Assembly: GCF_014216315.1 (NCBI RefSeq)
Contig: NZ_CP045702.1
Span: 1 to 64,000, forward strand
Length of the DNA stretch: 64,000 nt
Direction: 5' to 3'
DNA from: Streptomyces finlayi
GTDB taxonomy: Bacteria; Actinomycetota; Actinomycetes; Streptomycetales; Streptomycetaceae
A program made the position numbers and the translations under genes. Below, in pieces: positions 50,223-59,482 of this stretch. Positions within the stretch are counted from its first letter, which is position 1. Every line of letters starts with the position of its first letter. The notes under the pieces are model-generated. The model had not been told where the DNA came from and searched no databases. It saw only the letters and a list, made by a program, of their open reading frames with translations.

Positions 50223-51113
50223 AAGAGGATGAGCATCATAGGCATGACACCTCCCGGCGCGACCAGCACAGCTCTGACGACACCGGCCGCGAAACCGGGA
50301 ACACCTCCATGAGGGGTCTTCTCGGGAACGATCGATGCCGCGCCTGCCGCATTCCCGCGGCCAGCACACCCCGAAGCTTCGACCGTCGCTACCGACCGAC
50401 ATGTCTTTCTGTGCCCAGGAATTGGCACCACAGCGCACCAACGCCCGGTACCGGCAACCCTCCTACCGGTCAGGCGGCGCCCATGTCCGCACAAGAGCAG
50501 GTCTTGGCCGGCCCCGACCGCGGATTGATCAGCGAGCGTGTGGGCGTGACGGCGATGCAGGAAGTGCCGACGCCGCCAACCGGGCAACCAGCAGAGCTGC
50601 ATTTCGATCGTGCGCTCGTCGCCCTCGTCCAGCCCGTCACCCTCCCTGGGGCGGCGGCCTGCAGCCTTTGGCGAATGCAGGACCTGACCTGGTGGCAGGT
50701 CCTGCGGACTTCTGTCAGAGAGGTTCAGCCATGACAGTGCGGATATTCCAGGTACCAACACAGATGTGCATCCCTTTCGGACACGCCGACCGAGAAGATC
50801 CCTCTATTTCGACAGGGAACATGTGACTGATTACTTTTTGCTCGGTTCACGATCGCGGGGAAAATAATTCCGAAAAAACATTTCTGCAACGCGAAGAAAC
50901 GTTACACGTCGCATAAGTCCTAACGAAGGTCACGGAGGAGCTAGTCGGATTTACCTATAGCCCTGAATTAGTACTCGAAAAAAGCCCGACTCGCCACCAT
51001 TCCTCCGGGTTTAAGCGCTACGCTGTGCGTAATGTACTGCCGACAACCCGAGGGCTTCCGGGAAACCGCGAACGGCCCGGAAGCCGCCGCCTCGCACAGA
51101 AAATCGGTTTCTG
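50223..51113. other. 890-base intergenic region with an AT-rich segment
   Basis: A plus-strand frame at 50483-50734 (MSAQEQVLAGPDRGLISERV) has some codon bias but no ribosome site or family. From about 50820 to 51010 the DNA is markedly AT-rich for this window (GAAAATAATTCCGAAAAAAC and GAATTAGTACTCGAAAAAAG). This lies just upstream of the ice-binding-type gene and is probably its promoter or a regulatory leader. No known riboswitch consensus could be matched by eye. Confidence 0.45.
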
Positions 51114-52406
51114 ATGAATCTCAGAACTCCTGATATCGCAGTACGGCGCATTGTCTCCTCCTGGCTCACCGTCGCTCTCACCGCGACGGTCGCCGCAGCC
51201 ATGGTGGCCGTGACACCAGCTCCGGCATTCGCCATCGCCACGCCCGTACCGCTCGGGACGGCGGACAGTTTCGCCGTGCTGGCAGGGGAGTCGGTCACCA
51301 ACACCGGACCCACCGTGATCACCGGGGACGTCGGCGTCAGCCCGGGAACGGCCATCAGCGGATTCCCGCCGGGGCTCGTGAACGGGGTCCAGCACTCGGC
51401 GGACGCCGTGGCACTCCAGGCCAAGTCGGACCTCGTGGCCGCGTACAACAACGCGGCGGGCCAGGCCACGGACGCCGCGCTCCCGCCGGACGCCGGGGGT
51501 CTGACGCTGGTGCCCGGCGTCTACACGGCCTCCTCGACGCTGGGTCTCACCGGCACGCTCACTCTCGACGCGCAGGGTGACCCCAACGCCGTGTGGGTCT
51601 TCCAGGTCGGGTCGGGTCTGACGACGGCGTCCGGCAGCCGCGTCAACCTCATCAACGGTGCGCAGCCGTGCAACGTGTTCTGGGAGATCGGCAGTTCGGC
51701 CACGCTCGGTACGGATTCGACCTTCATCGGCAACATCCTGGCCCTGACCTCGATCAGTGTGACCACCGGCGCGACCATCGAGGGCCGCGCACTGGCCCGT
51801 AACGGCTCGGTCACCTTGGACAACAACCGCATCACCCGGTCCACCTGCTCCGGCGGCACCACGTCCGGCACGACCACGGGCACGACGACCGGCACCACCA
51901 CGGGCACCACCACGGGCACGACGACCGGCACCACCACGGGCACCACCACGGGCACCACGACCGGCACCACCACGGGCACCACCACGGGCACCACGACTGG
52001 GACCACCACGGGCGGCGTACTGGGCGGGGTGCTCGGCGGCGTCCTTACCGGCGGCACCACAGGAGGGACCGGCGGGGTGCTCGGCGGGGTGCTCGGCGGC
52101 GTCCTTACCGGCGGCACCACAGGAGGCACTCCGGGCGGCTCCACCACCACGGGGAACACCGTCGGCAACACCTCCGGAAACATCGCCGGCAACACCACGG
52201 GCGGCGGCAAGGGCGGCGGCACCGGCGGCCACTCCGGCGGTCACTCCGGCGGTCACTCCGGAGGCGGCAAGGGCGGCGGCACCGGCGGCCACTCCGGAGG
52301 TCACGACAGCGGCGGCTACGGCGACGAGCACGGCGGCTACGACTCCGGCGAGGAGCACGGCGGCTACGGCGACAAGCCGGAGCGCCCCGGCCACCACGAG
52401 GGCTGA
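51114..52406 (+). CDS. Secreted ice-binding-like (DUF3494) protein with repeat tail
   Basis: 430 residues. The signal peptide spans residues 1-41 (SSWLTVALTATVAAAMVAVT, cut after PAFA). Residues about 45-240 form the DUF3494 beta-solenoid: SFAVLAGESVTNTGPTVITG, DVGVSPGTAISGFPPG, DAALPPDAGGLTLVPGVYTA, DPNAVWVFQVGSGLTTASGS, ATIEGRALARNGSVTLDNN. Ice-binding or, in Streptomyces, surface-adhesin roles are known for the fold. After a Cys at about 243 come twelve Gly-Thr-Thr-Thr repeats, two blocks of GGVLGG repeats, then a Gly/His/Ser-rich tail. It lacks a sortase motif. The tail is unusual for the family. Confidence 0.85.
   Translation: MNLRTPDIAVRRIVSSWLTVALTATVAAAMVAVTPAPAFAIATPVPLGTADSFAVLAGESVTNTGPTVITGDVGVSPGTAISGFPPGLVNGVQHSADAVALQAKSDLVAAYNNAAGQATDAALPPDAGGLTLVPGVYTASSTLGLTGTLTLDAQGDPNAVWVFQVGSGLTTASGSRVNLINGAQPCNVFWEIGSSATLGTDSTFIGNILALTSISVTTGATIEGRALARNGSVTLDNNRITRSTCSGGTTSGTTTGTTTGTTTGTTTGTTTGTTTGTTTGTTTGTTTGTTTGTTTGTTTGGVLGGVLGGVLTGGTTGGTGGVLGGVLGGVLTGGTTGGTPGGSTTTGNTVGNTSGNIAGNTTGGGKGGGTGGHSGGHSGGHSGGGKGGGTGGHSGGHDSGGYGDEHGGYDSGEEHGGYGDKPERPGHHEG
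51869..52012. repeat. Twelve tandem 12-bp units coding for Gly-Thr-Thr-Thr
   Basis: Units such as GGCACCACCACG and GGCACGACGACC alternate. Synonymous differences among units show that the repeat is older than simple slippage. A second 60-bp duplication (the GGVLGG blocks) follows at about 52013-52130. Confidence 0.9.
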
Positions 52407-52522
52407 CCGACGGCGCGGCACGCGCGCTGCCGGATGAACGGCGTGCGGCGGGGCATGTCCTTTGCCCCACCGCACGCTTCCACGATACGGACGACGAGAA
52501 GAACAGGGCGGGGCTGGGGCAC

Positions 52523-53212
52523 GTGCTGGGTGGAGCCGCAACGGAACATGTACGCAGGCACGTACACGAACACGTACGCAGACGGGTACGCAAACCCGGG
52601 CGCAGACCCGTGCGCAGAAGAGTCCTCCACACCGCCGTGGCGCTCTGCCTGACCACGGCTCTCACCCACGTCGGTCTGGTGTTCTTGCACGTGGCACCGT
52701 CGAATGTGGTGTCGCAGCGCTACCGCTCCCAGGTGGACGCCTGGGTCTACCCCCTCTTCGAGCAGAACTGGCGGCTGTTCGCCCCCGACCCGGACTCCGT
52801 CAACCGGCAGATCTCCGCGCGGACGGCGCACACAACACCGGACGGCTCCCTCCAGGTCAGCGGCTGGGTCGACCTGACCGCCGTGGACGCGTCCGCCATC
52901 GAGCACAACGCCTTCCCGAGCCACACCTCGCAGAACATGCTGCGCCGGTCCTGGACGTCGTACGTCGAACTCCACGGCGGCGACGACCTCTCGCGCTCCG
53001 ACCGGGCCGTGATGATGCAGCGGTACCTGCGCAACATCGCCGCAGACCGCATGGCCGAACGGGACGGCAAGCCGTTCGAGAACATTCAGCTCCGGGTGGT
53101 CACTCTGCCCGTAGCCGCTCCGGGCAGCACGGACCGTGACCGCCGTGCCGCCGCCCCGAAGAACGCCGAGACACGGCTTCTGCCCTGGTGGAAGGTGGCC
53201 TCCGATGCCTGA
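52523..53212 (+). CDS. DUF5819 family membrane protein
   Basis: 229 residues from the GTG at 52523; a GTG at 52610 is an equally good start, and the first 29 residues come from a repeat-like stretch (ACGTACACG-type units). One membrane helix (TAVALCLTTALTHVGLVFLH) is followed by a periplasm-side domain with FEQNWRLFAPDPDSVNRQIS and YLRNIAADRM. DUF5819 proteins pair with HTTM proteins, and the ATG of the HTTM gene lies eight bases inside this frame. Confidence 0.85.
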   Translation: MLGGAATEHVRRHVHEHVRRRVRKPGRRPVRRRVLHTAVALCLTTALTHVGLVFLHVAPSNVVSQRYRSQVDAWVYPLFEQNWRLFAPDPDSVNRQISARTAHTTPDGSLQVSGWVDLTAVDASAIEHNAFPSHTSQNMLRRSWTSYVELHGGDDLSRSDRAVMMQRYLRNIAADRMAERDGKPFENIQLRVVTLPVAAPGSTDRDRRAAAPKNAETRLLPWWKVASDA

Positions 53213-54356
53213 GCCGGCCAACTGCCCGAACCGTCCGCAGGAGCCGGTCGGCGGCCCGAACCGTCCGCTGGAACGGGTGACGGGCGCGACACGCCGCGTG
53301 TGGGTGCTGTTGACCGACCGCCCTCTCTCCCTCTACGCGGTGTCGGTCCTGCGCATCGGGTACGGCCTCCTCTATCTCGTCTTCCTGCTGCGCGAGTTCC
53401 CGCACCGCGATGAGATCTGGGGCCCCGGCTCCCCGTGGACACCGGACCTGGCCCGGCAGCTCTTCGACCAGACGGGCTGGGTCAGCGTGCTGACCCTCTC
53501 CGACAGCCGCCTCCACTTCGAACTCTGTTACGTGGCCGCGCTCGTCGTCAGCGTCCTGTTCCTGCTGGGCTGGCGGACTCGCGCGGTCTCCGTACTCTTC
53601 GCCGTCGTCGTGGCCTCGTTCCACGCACGGTCGATCTTCATGACGGACGGCGGCGACAACCTCGTCCTCCTGATGGCGCTCTATCTCGTGCTCACCGCGT
53701 CCGGCCGCCGCTGGTCCCTGGACGCGAGGAGGGCCTCCCGCGCTCCCGGCCGTCGGTGGCTGCCCGCACTCCCGTCCCAACTCGACGTCGCACGACGTAT
53801 TTTGGTGACGGCCGTGCACAACTGCGGGCTTTTCGTGATCGCCGTCCAGGTCTGCTTCCTCTACGGCGCCGCCGGCCTCTACAAGGCGCAGGGCGACACC
53901 TGGGCCGCCGGAACCGCGCTGCATTACGTCCTGAACCTCGACCTTTTCCAGCCGTGGCCCGCGCTCTCGCACTGGGCGGACGAGCAGGCTCTCGTCATCG
54001 CGGTCGTCGGCTACCTGACCGTGCTTCTCCAGGTCGCCTTCCCGTTCGTGCTGTTCGGCAGGCTCAAGTACCCGGTGCTGACGATGCTGCTGGGGATGCA
54101 CATCGGCATCGCGGTCCTCATGGGGCTGCCGCTGTTCTCCGGCGCGATGATCATCGCCGACGCGGTGTTCCTGCCCGACCGCTTCTGGGTCGCGGCCGGA
54201 AGGCTGGCCCGGCGGGCGCTCGGACGTACGGATGAGCCGCAGCCTGCACCGGCAGGGGCACCGGAGACCTCAGGGGTGCCCGAGGCCTCAGAGGCACCGC
54301 GTGGTGCGGTGCCGAAGCAGGGTGGCCCTGTGTCCCCGGTCCGCGATCGTCCCTAG
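53205..54356 (+). CDS. HTTM-domain (vitamin K-dependent carboxylase-like) membrane protein
   Basis: 383 residues, translationally coupled to the DUF5819 gene (8-base overlap). Several membrane helices are seen, among them SLYAVSVLRIGYGLLYLVFL, FELCYVAALVVSVLFLLGWR and NLVLLMALYLVLTASGRRWS, plus FLYGAAGLYKAQGDTWAAGT and the late MLLGMHIGIAVLMGLPLFSG. The HTTM fold is shared with gamma-glutamyl carboxylase; the bacterial members paired with DUF5819 have no proven reaction. The C-terminus is Pro/Ala-rich. Confidence 0.9.
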   Translation: MPEPANCPNRPQEPVGGPNRPLERVTGATRRVWVLLTDRPLSLYAVSVLRIGYGLLYLVFLLREFPHRDEIWGPGSPWTPDLARQLFDQTGWVSVLTLSDSRLHFELCYVAALVVSVLFLLGWRTRAVSVLFAVVVASFHARSIFMTDGGDNLVLLMALYLVLTASGRRWSLDARRASRAPGRRWLPALPSQLDVARRILVTAVHNCGLFVIAVQVCFLYGAAGLYKAQGDTWAAGTALHYVLNLDLFQPWPALSHWADEQALVIAVVGYLTVLLQVAFPFVLFGRLKYPVLTMLLGMHIGIAVLMGLPLFSGAMIIADAVFLPDRFWVAAGRLARRALGRTDEPQPAPAGAPETSGVPEASEAPRGAVPKQGGPVSPVRDRP

Positions 54357-54409
54357 GTGCTGTCCGGCGGATCATGTGACCTTCCGACCGGTCGCTCGTT
54401 GGTTCGGGT

Positions 54410-54838
54410 ATGGGCCGGGGGATCTGGCGAGCGGCGGGGCACTTCTGGAGCCGCATCTGCCGCCGTCAGGCGGTCGGGGAGGCCGGTGGAGTGACCACCG
54501 CATCGTGGTCAACGGGATCCTGTTCCGAGTCCGGACCGGGGTCCCGTGGCGTGATCTACCGGAACGTTAACGGTCCTGGAAGACCGTCTATGAACGACAT
54601 CGGCGCTGGTCAGCGGACGGAACGTGGGACCGGATCCTGCAGACGGTTCAGGCCGAAGCTGATCTGGCCGGAAGTGTCGATTGGGGCATGGTCGGTGTCG
54701 ACTCGACGTCCTGTCGTGCCCACCAGTACGCGGCCGGCGCCCGGAAGACCCAACCACGGCCCCAAAAAAGAGGGTTTGAGCCCCGAAACCACCAGCCCGA
54801 CACAGGAGTTGGACGGTCACGGGGCCGCCTGACCAGCG
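54410..54838 (+). pseudogene. IS5-family transposase, N-terminal half with frameshift
   Basis: First frame: ALLEPHLPPSGGRGGRWSDH, RIVVNGILFRVRTGVPWRDL and PER. A shift at about 54570 gives GPWKTVYERHRRWSADGTWD and RILQTVQAEADLAGSVDWGM then VGVDSTSCRAHQYAAGAR (first catalytic Asp). It ends at about 54838, where Tn3 sequence begins. An IS end may lie near 54360 (TGCTGTCCGGCGGATCATG). Confidence 0.78.
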
Positions 54839-54847
54839 TGCTGGCGG

Positions 54848-56640
54848 GCGCGGGCCGCGGTGGAGTCGCCTTCTCACCTGCGGACGCATCCGGTGGCGCT
54901 GCGGGTGACGCTGCTGGCCGCGCTGCTGCACGAGCGGGAGCGGGAGATCACGGACACGCTGGTGGAGCTGCTGATCTCCACGGTGCACCGGATCGGGGCG
55001 CGGGCGGAGAAGAAGGTCACCGAGCAACTCATCAACGCGTTCAAGAAGGTATCGGGCAAGGAGAACATCCTCTTCAAGCTCGCCGAGGCGTCGCTCGGCA
55101 CCCCGGAGGGTACGGTCCGCCAGGTCGTGTTCCTGGCGGTGTCCGGGGGCGAGGCGACGCTGCGGGAGCTGGTGCACGAGTTCAAGACCCGCGGGCCGGC
55201 CTACCGTCCCCGCGCGATCAGCTCAAGTGCAAGGAGATCTGGGTGGTCGGCGCCGACAAGTGGCGCAACCCGGACGAGGACCTGCCGCAGGACTTCGAGG
55301 CCCGGCGGAGGAGAACCAACGGGAGCTGCGCAAGCCGCTGGACGCCGCGGTGTTCATCGACGAACTGCGCGAGCAGATGACCACCGAGGTGACCCTGCTG
55401 AACGACCGGATGCCCAAGCTGTCCTGGCTGAACATCGCCGAGCAGAAGTCCGGGGCGATCCGGCTCACGACGGCTGAGGCCCAGCCCGAGCAGCGCAACC
55501 TGCGCAGGATCAAGGGCGAGGTACAGCGGCATTGGGGCATCGTGCCGCTCGTCGCCTGGACGCGGTCACCTCCGTCTCCGGCGGCGGCAGCCTCTCGCCG
55601 GAGGTGCTGGCCGAACGACTGCTGCTGGTCATCTACGTGTACGGCACGAACACCGGGATCAAGGCCGTGGCGGCCGGCGGCCACGGGCACACCGAGGACG
55701 AACTGCGCTACGTGCGCCGCCGGTATTTGTCGGCGGAGGCCGCCCTCGCCATCGCGGTCCAGATCGCGAACGCCACCTTCGCCGCCCGCAGCACCGAGTT
55801 GTGGGGCCAGGGTTCGACCGAAGAAGAAGTCCCTGGCCATCCACTCCCAACTGATCAACTGCACCGCCTCCGAGGTCGCCGCGATGATCGAGGGCGCGAT
55901 GCGGCCCGGCACCACGATGGATGTCGAGGCCAACTACACGGACTCGCACGGCCAGTCGGAATTCGGGTTCGGCATCACGAGGCTGCTGAACTTCGACCTG
56001 CTGCCCAGGATCAAGCGGATCAACAAGGTGAGGCTGTACCGGCCGGTGGCCGGCGAACCGGACGCCTGCCCGCAGCTCACCCCGGCGCCGACCCGGCCGA
56101 TCCGCTGGGAATTCATCGCCCAGCAGTACGACCAGATGATCAAGTACGCCCACCGCGATCCGGACCCGCACCACGTCCGCCGAGGCGACCCTGCGGCGCT
56201 TCACCCGCAACGCCTCCCATCCCACCTACGTGGCGATGCTGGAGGTCGGCCGCGCGCAGAAGGCCATCTTCGTGGCCCGCTACCTGCGGCTGCGGGACCT
56301 CCAGCGGGAGATCGAGCAGGGCTGAACGTGATGGAGTTCCAACGGCGCGAACTCCGTGATCGCCTACGGCGAGGGCGGGAGATCGCCTCGAAGCGGCGCG
56401 ACGAGCAGGAGATGTTCGTGCTGTGCCTGCGGATTCTGCAATCGGCACTGGTCTACGTGAACACCCTGATGCTCCAGGACATCCTCGGCGAACCGGAGTG
56501 GGCCGAGCTTCTCACGCCCGCCGACCGGCGCGGCCTGACCCCCGCTGTTCTGGTCCCACGTACGCCCGTACGGCGAGGTCAACCTCGACATGGACACTCG
56601 CCTCAACCTTGCCGCGGTCAAACTTCCGGGCCCCGAGTAC
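54848..56640 (+). pseudogene. Tn3-family transposase (tnpA) with several deletions
   Basis: Recognisable blocks in order: HPVALRVTLLAALLHERERE, KVSGKENILFKLAEASLG, KCKEIWVVGADKWRNPDEDL, LRKPLDAAVFIDELREQMTT, PEVLAERLLLVIYVYGTNTG, KSLAIHSQLINCTASEVAAM, GFGITRLLNFDLLPRIKRIN, RRDEQEMFVLCLRILQSALV, DILGEPEWAELLTPADRRGL. They need repeated frame changes, and at least two segments are missing, including the one between WGQG and EKKSLAIHS that carries the first catalytic Asp. About half of the normal about 1,000 codons remain. Confidence 0.85.
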
Positions 56641-56814
56641 CGACGGACGCCGCCGACCTGCAGCCATCTGAGCATGCGTAGGCGTAGTCGGCCAGACCGG
56701 TCCCCACGAGGTATCGCCGAGCTCGTTCACCCGTGTGCGAGACGCCCGTCCTCGGACGACTGATGCCGTGCCAAGGGCTGCGACCGCCCCGGAGGTGGTT
56801 CACTTCTCAGAGCT

Positions 56815-57762
56815 TCACTTGGATTCGATCCGCCCCATAGGGGCGACGCTCTCCGACAAAGCCTTCTGCGCTGCCGTCCAGCTGGTGTCCTCGATGCCGA
56901 GTGCGTGACGAAGGTAGGCCCAGGTGACCCGTTGGATCAAAGCCACGCGCTCGGAGTTCTCGTCCGTCGTCTCCCGGACTTCGTAGCCGGCGATTCCGCC
57001 GAGGGAGTGCTCCGCCCCGAACAGAGTGAGCAGGCTCTTGCGCCCCGGGCTCAGGTGGTACGGGTCGGCGAGCCACTCCGGCCCTCTGACGGACAGCGGT
57101 AGCTCGTCCTTGTCCCCTGCGACCACGAGGGTCGGCGTGGTCATGTGCGCGAAGTCCGGTCCCTTCAACCACGGAAGGTTCTCGGCCGCGAAGGGAGTCA
57201 GGTCGGCTCCGCCCCTGCCGGCCGTAGCAAGCAGCACGCCCGCCTTGATCCGCGAGTCGGACAGGTCTTCTGCATTCTTGCTCACCGGATCGAGGACGCG
57301 CAGGCCCAGCAGATTGCCCGCCGTCTGGCCGCCGAAGGAGTGTCCGGCTGCGGCAATGCGGCTTCGATCCAGGCGCCCGCTGAGACCGGGAACAGCGGCC
57401 TCCAGCAGATCAAGCTGGTCAAGGATGCGCTTCATGTCCTGGACGCGGAAGCGCCAGAGCCGCGGTGTGCGGGGATCGTCCTGGGAAAGACCCACGGTCC
57501 TGGAGTCGAGATGGGTGGGCTGAATCACCACGAAACCGTGAGCAGCCCAGAAGTCAGCCAGAGGACCGTAGCCGTTCAACGACGACCCGAAACCGTGCGA
57601 GAAGACGATGATCGGCAGTTCGCTCCCGGTTGTCGGCGCGGAAATTCTCACCCGCAGGCCCTCACTGCGGCCCGGTGCTTCCAGCACTACCGGCTTCACC
57701 GAGACGATGGGGGCGGGGGCGGTGATGGCCACGTCCGTGGCCGCCGCGTCTGATGCAGTCAT
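56815..57762 (-). CDS. Alpha/beta hydrolase (PAF-acetylhydrolase/chlorophyllase-like)
   Basis: 315 residues from the ATG at 57762 (GAAGGAAG in front); a GTG at 57816 is a longer choice. IIVFSHGFGSSLNGYGPLAD gives the oxyanion part, RIAAAGHSFGGQTAGNLLGL the nucleophile elbow, TTPTLVVAGDKDELPLSVRG the acid and LTLFGAEHSLGGIAGYEV the His. It is an intracellular esterase or lactonase of unknown substrate. It is divergent from a MerR regulator with a dyad between them, so probably under its control. Confidence 0.9.
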   Translation of the reverse strand: MTASDAAATDVAITAPAPIVSVKPVVLEAPGRSEGLRVRISAPTTGSELPIIVFSHGFGSSLNGYGPLADFWAAHGFVVIQPTHLDSRTVGLSQDDPRTPRLWRFRVQDMKRILDQLDLLEAAVPGLSGRLDRSRIAAAGHSFGGQTAGNLLGLRVLDPVSKNAEDLSDSRIKAGVLLATAGRGGADLTPFAAENLPWLKGPDFAHMTTPTLVVAGDKDELPLSVRGPEWLADPYHLSPGRKSLLTLFGAEHSLGGIAGYEVRETTDENSERVALIQRVTWAYLRHALGIEDTSWTAAQKALSESVAPMGRIESK

Positions 57763-57871
57763 GGGCAGATCTTCCTTCGCATTTCCGATGGGGAAGCTGT
57801 CGAACAAGCTGGTCACGGTCGCGTCCTTCGCCTTGGCGGAGGGGGTGAGCCGTCGCGAGATACGCTAAGAC

Positions 57872-57887
57872 CTGACGCTGACGTCAG
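57872..57887. promoter_or_regulatory. Dyad in the MerR/hydrolase divergent promoter
   Basis: CTGACG-CTGA-CGTCAG is a perfect interrupted palindrome 40 bases before the MerR start. MerR proteins bind such dyads between over-spaced -35 and -10 elements. Confidence 0.6.
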
Positions 57888-57926
57888 AGGCAAGAAGAGT
57901 TGTCTGCCTCACATCGGAGAGACATG

Positions 57927-58298
57927 ATGCGTATCGGCGAGCTCGCCACCAGAGCAGGCGTCAGCGTTCGGGCGCTGCGCTACTACGAGGAACAGAACCT
58001 GCTCGCCTCGGAACGCAGCCCCAGCGGCCAGCGGCATTACCCGGACAGCGCGGTCGACCGTGTCCAACTGATCCAGCAGTTGTACGCCGCCGGGCTGCCG
58101 AGCAAGTCGATCGCGGATCTGCTGCCGTGTGTCGTGAACGGTGAGGCCACGCCAGAGCTGATCGACCGGCTTTCGGCGGAACGGGATCGCATCGACAGCC
58201 GGATCGGCGATCTGGTGGGCGCCCGGGACAGGCTGGGCGCCGTGATTGCCGCCGCCACCGCGAACTGGCGAACAGGCCAACACTGCCGACTCAAGTAA
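57927..58298 (+). CDS. MerR-family transcriptional regulator
   Basis: 123 residues from the second of two tandem ATGs, chosen for its six-base spacing to GGAGA. MRIGELATRAGVSVRALRYY and EEQNLLASERSPSGQRHYPD form the winged helix; a long dimerisation helix follows (about 75-115; LIDRLSAERDRIDSRIGDLV). The short C-terminus has a single Cys, so no metal site is evident. It is divergent from an alpha/beta hydrolase, its likely target. Confidence 0.92.
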   Translation: MRIGELATRAGVSVRALRYYEEQNLLASERSPSGQRHYPDSAVDRVQLIQQLYAAGLPSKSIADLLPCVVNGEATPELIDRLSAERDRIDSRIGDLVGARDRLGAVIAAATANWRTGQHCRLK

Positions 58299-58477
58299 TC
58301 AGCATGCCGGGCTCTGCGGCTGGGGACGGAGACGCCCAGCAATCAACCGGTTGATGAGCAAGATCGGTAAGCGGCGGTGCGTGGCCGGATCGGCACCGGA
58401 TCATGCCCATAAAACGGTGTCAGAAAGTCGATGTGCTAAGGAAGTTGAGGAGCACCGTATTCTGCACGATCTGGCAG

Positions 58478-58795
58478 GTGCAGCTACCCCAGGACGACAC
58501 CGCCGATCTCCTCGCCCCCGTTCCGGCCGTACGGACCGGCAGCCTCGTGGGATACGCACGCGTGTCCACCAAGGGGCAGTTGCTCGACCGGCAGATCCAC
58601 GCACTCACCGAAGCAAGGTGCATCCGGATCTTCTCCGACAAGAAGTCCGGCAAGAACGCCGAACGCGAGGAACTGTGGAAGGCCCTTGACTACCTGCGCG
58701 AGGGCGACCCTCGTAGTCCCGTCGCGGGACCGGCTCGGCCGTTCTATCCAGGACCTCATCGCAATCGTGTCCGGCCTGCGCAAGCTTTCGGCTGG
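58478..58795 (+). pseudogene. Tn3-type serine resolvase, truncated
   Basis: GSLVGYARVSTKGQLLDRQI holds the catalytic Ser; HALTEARCIRIFSDKKSGKN and REELWKALDYLREGDP follow. After a shift near 58700, LVVPSRDRLGRSIQDLIAIV continues to about 58795 (including the catalytic Arg). The C-terminal helix-turn-helix is missing. It is probably the tnpR of the Tn3 element whose tnpA debris lies at 54.8-56.6 kb. Confidence 0.8.
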
Positions 58796-59224
58796 GGCTA
58801 CGCGACCGGAGCCGGTAAAGGGTGGGTGGACGGCGGATCGCCGACCATGGGCTTCCTCAGCGGTGTCTCGGCCGGGCCGATGGAGAACACCTTCCATACC
58901 TGGGCCGGCGACGCCTGGGCGCACTGGGCCTTCATGCTGGGACTGCTGGGCATCGGCGTGGCACTGCTGAGCGGGGTCGCGCTACGGCCGGCCGCGCTGG
59001 CCGGCACGGCCATGATGGCCCTGATGTGGGCGGCTGAATGGCCTCCGGCCCGGCACCTGTCCGACGGCTCGCCCAGCATGTCGACGAATCCGCTCATCGA
59101 CTACCACGTGCTGTACGCCGCCGTCCTCGTCCTGCTTCCCGTGGCACTCGCCGGACACAGCTGGGGCCTGGGCCGGGCGTGGGCGCGACTGCCCCTCGTA
59201 CGCCGAAACCGCTGGCTCTTCTGA
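58783..59224 (+). pseudogene. DoxX-like membrane protein, N-terminally truncated, in frame with the resolvase
   Basis: The frame FGWGYATGAGKGWVDGGSPT, WAHWAFMLGLLGIGVALLSG, LAGTAMMALMWAAEWPPARH and NPLIDYHVLYAAVLVLLPVA to the end at 59224 is the second half of a DoxX-type Streptomyces membrane protein. It has no start of its own, but continues without a stop from the resolvase frame at 58403, so a hybrid could be read. Confidence 0.78.
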
Positions 59225-59482
59225 CTCGGTGTCACAACCCGCCGTCAGCACCCTCGGACCGTCGCGTACTTCTTCACGGAGTTGGTGGACGGGGCTGAGA
59301 GGAACCCGCCGCGCTGCCGGGCCAACCACCGACCGGGCTGCGGCTCGACCTGGCCCCACTGCCGCAACTCTCCGAGTAACGACTTGGTACGCGATCGCGC
59401 TGTCCCGCGCGTGATCGTCCGCGGGAAGGTGGTAGTGGGCGAGTCGTAATGCGGTGGCGGTGGTCGGTGACCTGGTGTTTGG

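Noticed and set aside
50820..51010. A c-di-AMP (ydaO) or other known riboswitch
   Set aside because: The composition is suggestive but none of the conserved blocks of the classes I know could be matched.
51869..52130. Repeats in the ice-binding-type gene considered as CRISPR or origin iterons
   Set aside because: They are codon-periodic (12 bp), in frame and with synonymous variation, so they are protein repeats.
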